A DNA stretch of 64,000 bases, taken from the NCBI GenBank assembly GCA_037179515.1, contig JAXCGZ010020839.1, forward strand, positions 90,001 through 154,000. Direction: 5' to 3'. This DNA comes from Halocaridina rubra. Its lineage: Eukaryota; Arthropoda; Malacostraca; Decapoda; Atyidae. Shown here in pieces: positions 56,521 through 64,000 of the stretch. A model generated the notes under the pieces. The model saw nothing but the letters and a program-made list of their open reading frames with translations. It did no database searches and was not told the DNA's origin. The stretch's first letter is position 1, and each line of letters starts with the position of its first letter. Made by a program: the position numbers and the translations under genes.

Positions 56521-57136
56521 GAGTATTGGAGTAAATAAGCAAGAATTGAGTTATGAAGATTAAACTACACTTGGAAGTTTTACAGATTCTGTTCCCTGGA
56601 AGCCTATCCACACTCCTCTCCCTCACAATTTTCAGAGCCATGGACAAATGAAGCCTCTAGTAGAACAGATGGAGGAGATACTGGAGAATTTTCATATAGA
56701 TAATTTGTTGGATGCTTGTACCAATGAAGAGAAACAGCTTGATATATACAATACTGCAGATGTAGTTGGAAAAGGCCAGAATAACATGCAAGCATGGAAT
56801 TCCAACAACACAAGACTTCAAAGGGTAATTGATCTGTGCTTTACTGAACACCCTAGACTCTTTGAAATGTAAATTTTTAGTTTAATCTGGAATGTTAATA
56901 CAGACAAGTTATCTTTGAAAGGTCTGAAGACTACTGAAGAAGAGTGAACCAAACAGAAACTTCTGTCACTGATGAGTATAGTTTTTGACCCCTAGGTCTA
57001 ATTCAACTCATGCGAAGAGGAAAACTTCTTATTCAGACTGGTCTGAAAAGATCCCTTGGGAAGATCTGTTATCAGAAGTATAGAATGAGGAATCATCAAT
57101 GGGGAGACCCCCGTTTTTTCCTTTTTTGGAGGAGCA
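56521..57136 (+). other. Pao relic, non-conserved part
   Basis: A 74-codon frame at 56648-56872 and flanking broken frames lack motifs I can name. They probably belong to the decayed pol of the Pao element. Confidence 0.35.
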
Positions 57137-57386
57137 CAGGATGTCTAGAATATATTTAAAGACAATTTATTTCTAGGTACATATGTTGTTTTGCATAATA
57201 GTTTTGTTTACTGTAGCTTAAATGCAAGTATGTATATTTACAGACATTGTATGTATACATATTCAATATCAAATTTATGCATATCCTCCGGATAATACTT
57301 TTTCCCTCGCCTGGGAACAAAGAACCATTATATGTAATTGTTTCCACCGACAGAGGAGGGAAGTTTAGTGAAATTTTCTTACAAAG

Positions 57387-57672
57387 GATAGTTGTCCTTG
57401 CGAGATGCTACGAGACACTCATGTTTCTGATATGTAAAATCGGTCGTAGTTGAGATTTGTGAAATAAATTTTCTACCGTGATCATTGACGATACATGTAC
57501 TTTTAATAATGAGTAAGCAGTTGTTCTAGTGAGATGCTACGACAGTCATGTTTATGATGTGACATCGGTCGTAGTTGAGATTTATGAAATACATTTGCTA
57601 CCGTGATCATTGACGGTGCATATTCATTTAATAATGAGTAATTAGTTGCTCTCGTGAGATGCTGCGAGACAT
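57387..57672 (+). repeat. 128-bp tandem repeat, about 2.2 units
   Basis: Units at 57387, 57516 and 57643 with GAGATGCTACGA, TCGGTCGTAGTTGAGATTT and CCGTGATCATTGACG. This lies just after the possible LTR remnant. Confidence 0.8.
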
Positions 57673-57779
57673 TCAAGTCGAAGAACGTAATAGATACCTG
57701 GATCAGAAGACATTCGAGCTTGATTCAGAGTTCCGTGATTGCTGACGACATCTGGGTTTTCCGGATAGATGAGTAGAAA

Positions 57780-58510
57780 TTTAACTTATTTCTAACAATG
57801 TTCTTATCTATGTGTGAGGGACAGAATGAGCTCATTTTACCATACCACTCATAGGTAGAACATGTTGGAAAATTTACTATTCTGTATGAGGAAGTTTTAA
57901 TCTACAGTGAGGAGAGTTTATTTAATAATTCACATAATAGCAGTTTGCAAACCCCTTTTTAAAATATTTGTATGTATGCCTATGTATGTAATATTAATTA
58001 TATTTTATTGGTAGAGGATGTAACTTTAAGATCGTTTGTAGACCTCTACCGAAGCCGTGTCAGGATTTCCGAATTTAGGGGGTTGAGATCGAAGGTTAAT
58101 AACATCGGAAATCCTCCACAGTATGCATATAACTCATAAAGATTAAGCAATAATTTGCAGTCACATCCAAATATATACATACTTCAGAAGTCTAAAGAGG
58201 GACCACCTATTTAAAAAAACTGCTCTTTTTAGTAGTGTTCATTCAACTTCAATGCCTTCTTTTTTCCACAAAAATTTATAAAAGATGAGACTGCAAATAT
58301 ATAAAATATATGCTTTATATAATTAATGTGTTAAATTATGCCAGCAAATTGGATTTATTCATATATATTGTTGAGCTAGAGTCCACTCTGCAACTTATCA
58401 CATACTTTTATGTACTTTTCTTTTTGAGTGGAATCTGCTTTATGAATAAATGGAAGTTAGGATGATGTAATTTTTTCTTTAAATTCTAACATCGATATAA
58501 AAACTAAAAC
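57780..58510. other. AT-rich spacer, nothing recognised
   Basis: No open frame of note, no tRNA-like or repeat structure recognised on either strand. Confidence 0.4.
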
Positions 58511-58519
58511 ATTATGGTC

Positions 58520-58612
58520 AGTAAAGGTAATTCCCCAGCTCCAACTTGTGTTCATCCCATTTGAAAGGGGACTAATAAGACACAAAAAACAGCAAAAAAA
58601 AAAAAAATGGCC
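58520..58612 (+). mobile_element. SINE core fragment
   Basis: GGTAATTCCCCAGCTCCAAC, then CATTTGAAAGGGGACTAATAAGACACAAAAAAC and a poly-A tail. It shares this core with copies at 59140, 61500, 61730 and 62895. Confidence 0.6.
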
Positions 58613-59139
58613 AGTAGTATTGAGGGATGTAGGGTTCCCAGTGCTAGCTATTAGAACCCTTCCAGAGAAAATTGTAATCTATTTCTTTGCTCACTAGTGA
58701 TTTTCCAAGCATTGCAGATTGTGCAAGGGTCTTATTGCAGTATGATAGTTCTTTTTGCAGTATAAAAGGACTGCCTTTTGTCCGTCTTTACACTATGTTC
58801 TCTGGATAGGTCTCAAAATGTTAATCTTGAAAGGAATTAATATTCTTTCTCGTCTGAAATGTCAAGACTGAAAAATTTTCTCCACAAAACTAATAAAATC
58901 TTCAAATGGATGGAAACCACTCAGGTAATGAATTCGTTCAGTATTCATCAGATGACATGTATTGTAGTTACTCATACACCATCGTCAATTTAGCAGTTCT
59001 ATGGTTAGCTACAAGCAAGTACTGTATTTGCTAAATACTCTAGCCACGGGCAAGTAGTATCATGTGATGTTCTTCCTCATTCTTCAAGCCTTCGTATTTA
59101 CTTTGTTCAATATCTATACATATGATTGCCATTTAGTAA

Positions 59140-59310
59140 CACTATTAAATGCAATTCGAGAGGGGGTGGAGAAATACAAGTTGGAGCTGCAGAATTTAGG
59201 CTGGATGACCTTCCGAATGCCCCACAGTGGGTGCAAACACAGGTTTGTCACTCCTCAAGTGACCACTCTAACCACTGTACTATTGAAGGCTCCACCCATC
59301 CTTCTCTCAT
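59140..59310 (-). mobile_element. tRNA-derived SINE copy with shared core
   Basis: Minus strand: tRNA-like head with TAGTACAGTGGTTAGAGTGG (A box) at about 59280, a degenerate B-box region, and the core GGAAGGTCATCCAGCC to CAGCTCCAACTTG. It lies in the 3' flank of the beta-tubulin gene. The apparent open frames on the plus strand are shadows. Confidence 0.6.
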
Positions 59311-59632
59311 GCCAACTATTTTCAACCAAGAAAACTATCAGGGAGAGAAGAATAGCAAGCCTTCCAACTCCAATCCCTGAGAGTAGCTATGTACAACGAA
59401 CATGTGGCATATTTCTTCCATTTTCATTTAATACCATATGAATTCTTGTTGTAATTCAATATCATATACCTAAAATACCTATAATCAAGGGAGAAAGTAA
59501 ATTGTACATTAAGATGATACTTTAATAAAGTAGATATAAAAATAGAATGGAAAATATTTTACCCAAGATCTAAATTCTAAATATATAAGTGAAGGCAAGA
59601 GTAAAGGCACAAATAGCGAGAGATTATATCAA

Positions 59633-60493
<861 letters not shown>

Positions 60494-60544
60494 TCACACA
60501 AAAAATTATTGAATTCTATAAACTTCTAATAATACAAGTATTGT

Positions 60545-60605
60545 CATGCCCCATAGCTTTATGAGCATCTAATTCTAACAATGCTTTGCATACCTCTGTA
60601 GCAGA
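60545..60605 (-). mobile_element. Old LINE fragment in tubulin intron
   Basis: The plus-strand phrase CTTTGCATACCTCTGT with AGCTTTATGAGCATCTAA matches the reverse complement of LINE RT N-terminal sequence (ACAGAGGTATGCAAAGC, TTAGATGTTCATAAAGCTAC). Divergence is greater than in any other copy here, so this is an older insertion. Confidence 0.6.
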
Positions 60606-61494
60606 AAATATGTTCTGTCATACAAACCCATGATCTCTCAGCTCTGCAATAAGAGAGGGCATTGAATTTTCAATTGAATATACCATACCACTCAGTCGTC
60701 AGGATCCCATCAACTAAAGAAATTTGCATTAACTATATGTATCATATACTGTATTCATGATTCACTGATAGGTACTGACAAAGCTTGTCATAAGGCAGGG
60801 ATGCATCAAACATTTAAGTCATTTTAGATAAGCTCCAAAGTCCTAACAACTAGTAATCCTGTTCAATAAACAGGTTATCAACTTTACCTTTCCAACATAT
60901 TTCTTGCATTCCACAACTCCAATATTTAAATGTTTCTGATTTCTACATACAGTCCTATTCTACCCTAACCATCTTATAGTCTTAAATTTTCAGTCCATAT
61001 CTCTGACAAGCAGTAATTTCACTCTCTGGGATTATTTCTACCAATCTTTTCCATAACTGCCAGTGACAGGGGCCAAAGGGATTTCACGCACCTGCAAGCA
61101 CAAAACATTGGGATAGGTGGGGGGCTTGCCAGATGAAGTGGTGAGGGTACACCAGTTGCAGCTGTTGGGCCTCTTAGTAGAAGATCCTTACCCATTTACC
61201 CTAAGGGTGACCCAGTCAGGATGGTGCTTCCCTTTATCCCCCAAGGAGCTATGAGGCGTGATGGAAGTATATTAGCGTCTGTTAATGTGTTCTTTTGATT
61301 CAGGTACTTCCCTTATAAACAGAATTCAAGCCAATGTATATGTTGTGTTATTACTTTATCTATTAACTGACATATTCATATACTTTTACAACTTTCACAG
61401 TTTCATAAGGTCATTAAGATGACATTTTCACAGCTTAACTTTTAATATTTTGTAGGTCTCTTACTGTATGCGAGTTGGGAGATGACTAACATCG

Positions 61495-61606
61495 GTTAAA
61501 TCCCACCATGGAGCATTAGAAAGGGCAATTAGCCTTAATCCCCTAGCTCCAACATCTCTGTCCATCCAATTTCGAATGGGGACTAATTGCGGCACAAAAT
61601 GGAGCA
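61495..61606 (+). mobile_element. SINE core fragment
   Basis: GGGCAATTAGCCTTAATCCC, then CTAGCTCCAACATCT and AATTTCGAATGGGGACTAA. It aligns with the copies at 58520, 59140, 61730 and 62895. The tRNA head is degraded. Confidence 0.6.
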
Positions 61607-61724
61607 TAATTTCCAAGCATTTTCCCAATTTTCAAGCTACAACTTGGAGGTTCCCAGCATTTCATTTATCATAACATTAAAAAATTCAGGGACCGCTATT
61701 GAGTAAAGATAGTGCTGTCAATCC

Positions 61725-61868
61725 AGGAGATAATGGACTTGCAATCAAGCCAAAGGCAGTGCATTTGGAAGAGCAGCCAGCCTCAATTCCCCATCTCCAA
61801 CATGTCTGTTTCCACCCCTGTTTGAATGAGGCTTGAAAGACATAAAACAGCATACAACAACAGCAGCG
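61725..61868 (+). mobile_element. SINE core fragment
   Basis: GAAGAGCAGCCAGCCTCAAT, then CATCTCCAACATGTCTG and a tail AGACATAAAACAGCATACAAC. The tail closely resembles that of the copy at 62895. Confidence 0.6.
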
Positions 61869-61884
61869 AGGTCTACTTTAAACA

Positions 61885-62128
61885 TCTTATAAGTCATTTG
61901 CTCTTTTAAAAAAAAAAGTTTGCTGTTTTAGCCCTCCTATCAGAGGCATTGCCCCTGCTCTGGCAGGCGTCAGCCGGTGCAAGCCCCAACCCCCCACTGT
62001 GGTGCCCAGCCACAGCGGTAACCTTCCCAGTAAACAGCTTAAACTCACGGTCCTGAACGGGAACCGATCTGTCGACCTCACGAATGCAAGGCCAGCACGT
62101 TACCACTGTACTAGCCAGAAGGCATTAA
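61885..62128 (-). mobile_element. tRNA-derived SINE, second copy of the Pao-gag type
   Basis: Minus strand: head CTGGCTAGTACAGTGG near 62116, B-box-like GATCGGTTCCCGT, body GTTTAAGCTGTTTACTGG, then a longer 3' part with an A tract. The direct repeat ACTTTAAACA flanks it (61875-61884 and 62129-62138). Related to the copy at 54814-54999. Confidence 0.7.
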
Positions 62129-62189
62129 ACTTTAAACAATCACAACCTTGTGCAAGTTTATAAACTTGCCTAATTATCGCTTTTATCAT

Positions 62190-62320
62190 TTCTTATCATT
62201 CTACCTCCTATTGTAAGGATTCGAATTTGGCACCTGTTGAACAGGAGTATACAGCTTAGTGCGCTGAGCCACAGATGTTTCTATAATTAGAAAGAGAACT
62301 GAAACTTCTAATGAAATTAT
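62190..62320 (-). mobile_element. tRNA-like SINE head, copy 1
   Basis: Minus strand CATCTGTGGCTCAGCGCAC (A-box-like) and, downstream, ATTCGAATCC (B-box-like). A diverged copy lies about 295 bp away at 62485-62615. Confidence 0.55.
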
Positions 62321-62484
62321 TCAGATTTCCCTATGATATTACTGTGACTATTCTATTCTGAAACTCATACCTCTCCTGACCGGCCAGTGGCCCATACACA
62401 GACACGTTTATTGCTCCGCCTCAATATAGACCAAGGTTAAGTAATTGACAGAATAATGCTATGCAGTTACGCATTTAAATAATT

Positions 62485-62615
62485 CCAAATATTCTACCGC
62501 TTACTGTCAGAATATGAATCTGGGACCTATAGAACAGGAGCCTACTGCTTAGTGCACTAAGCCACAGATGTCTCTATGAGAAAACTGGAACTTTGAAGTC
62601 AAATTCATCATTATA
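62485..62615 (-). mobile_element. tRNA-like SINE head, copy 2
   Basis: Minus strand CATCTGTGGCTTAGTGCAC with a decayed B box (GATTCATATTC). It is the same unit as that at 62190-62320. The segment between them (62330-62480) contains GACCGGCCAGTGGCCC and may be the SINE body. Confidence 0.55.
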
Positions 62616-62894
62616 TTCACCTAAAGAAGGCTTTAACTTAATGTAAAAAGTCCACAAACAAAAAAAGCTTAACAGTGCATTCAAGTTAGTGTACTTAAGC
62701 TGTTCTAATAATTATTTTCGAATCAATGGAAGTGGCATACAATTTTTTCAATTTCTAGGAAGTTAGGAATATTTATTTCAATACCCAAATTTTCACTTCA
62801 GTATCTGATCTATCAACTTTCCTCTGTGACATCAACACATTCATGTTGAATATCAAATACTTGAAAATTTTAGTACAAAACTTCAAAATCGCGT

Positions 62895-63080
62895 ATTGGG
62901 GATTGCAGTAGTGCAGTGGTTAAAATTCAACTCTAAAAAATGATAAACCTGTCTTCAATTCCACCAGAAGGCATAGAAAAGGCATTCAGCCTTGCCTCCC
63001 CAGCTCCAACCTGTTTTGTACACCCCCATTCAAATGGGAATCAATAGTGACACATAAAACGGCATACAACAATAATAAAT
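62895..63080 (+). mobile_element. SINE copy with tRNA-like head and shared core
   Basis: Head GGGGATTGCAGTAGTGCAGTGG (18-base A-box region within it), a B-box-like TTCAATTCCACC, the core AGGCATTCAGCCTTGCC and CAGCTCCAACCTG, and a tail ending in AACAATAATAA. It is the most complete member of this family in the window and lies just inside the tubulin intron donor. Confidence 0.65.
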
Positions 63081-63089
63081 TCAAAATTA

Positions 63090-64000
<911 letters not shown>

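Larger units (their letters stand above)
53470..57280 (+). mobile_element. BEL/Pao-like LTR retrotransposon relic
   Basis: Gag (54247-55150), a zinc-knuckle-like segment (55409-55450) and an aspartic protease (55745-56300) are recognisable, all with stops. About 140 bp at 53475-53615 resemble 57137-57275 (ATATATTT, GACATTGTATGTATAC), and these may be LTR remnants. No RT or integrase is visible, so most of pol has been lost. A SINE interrupts gag. Confidence 0.6.

Noticed and set aside
59126..59441. Plus-strand frames of 84-125 codons next to beta-tubulin
   Set aside because: They cover a minus-strand SINE and lack any recognisable domain or start context.

Overview
This window is repeat-dense animal DNA with no prokaryotic features. 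The only conventional host gene is the 3' part of a beta-tubulin gene on the minus strand (59633-63343), with two exons and canonical GT-AG junctions; its 5' exons lie beyond the window. Intron structure, a CR1-like LINE, Ty3/gypsy, BEL/Pao, hAT and pogo/Tigger relics and abundant CA, TA and ATGT microsatellites suggest an arthropod, plausibly a decapod crustacean. The species is inference.

Layout. 1-3114: a tandem array of about 274-bp units, each with a degenerate tRNA-like gene, minus-oriented up to about 1105 and plus-oriented after it, so the block is a large inverted repeat. 3115-14585: copies of one CR1-like LINE, including a perfect-looking tandem array of about 844-bp truncated copies and a copy whose 5' half is precisely inverted (twin-priming signature). 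11941-12570 and 15010-17636: TA microsatellites, pogo/Tigger-like termini and degenerate satellite. 17637-22388: a LINE copy split by a solo LTR with a perfect 5-bp target duplication. 22462-22970: a 203-bp satellite. 23353-33104: a decayed Ty3/gypsy element with 2.1-kb LTRs, a Lys-type primer site, and pol order protease - integrase - reverse transcriptase - RNase H. That is the copia-like order seen in Gmr1-type gypsy elements. It carries a nested hAT MITE and abuts an inverted LTR that itself holds a GC-rich insertion. 34585-52650: nine head-to-tail LINE copies, many separated by CA repeats. The last one is the most complete and shows a coiled-coil ORF1-like region upstream of endonuclease and reverse transcriptase. 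53470-57700: a BEL/Pao relic with a tRNA-derived SINE inside gag. 57700-64000: the beta-tubulin locus with several SINE relics in its intron and 3' flank.

How it fits together: the window records successive nested transposition. LINE insertions repeatedly join CA or ATGT microsatellites, which probably seeds the head-to-tail array; LTR elements then land inside LINEs, and MITEs and SINEs land inside LTR elements. No transposon copy here has an intact full reading frame, so any activity would depend on copies elsewhere.
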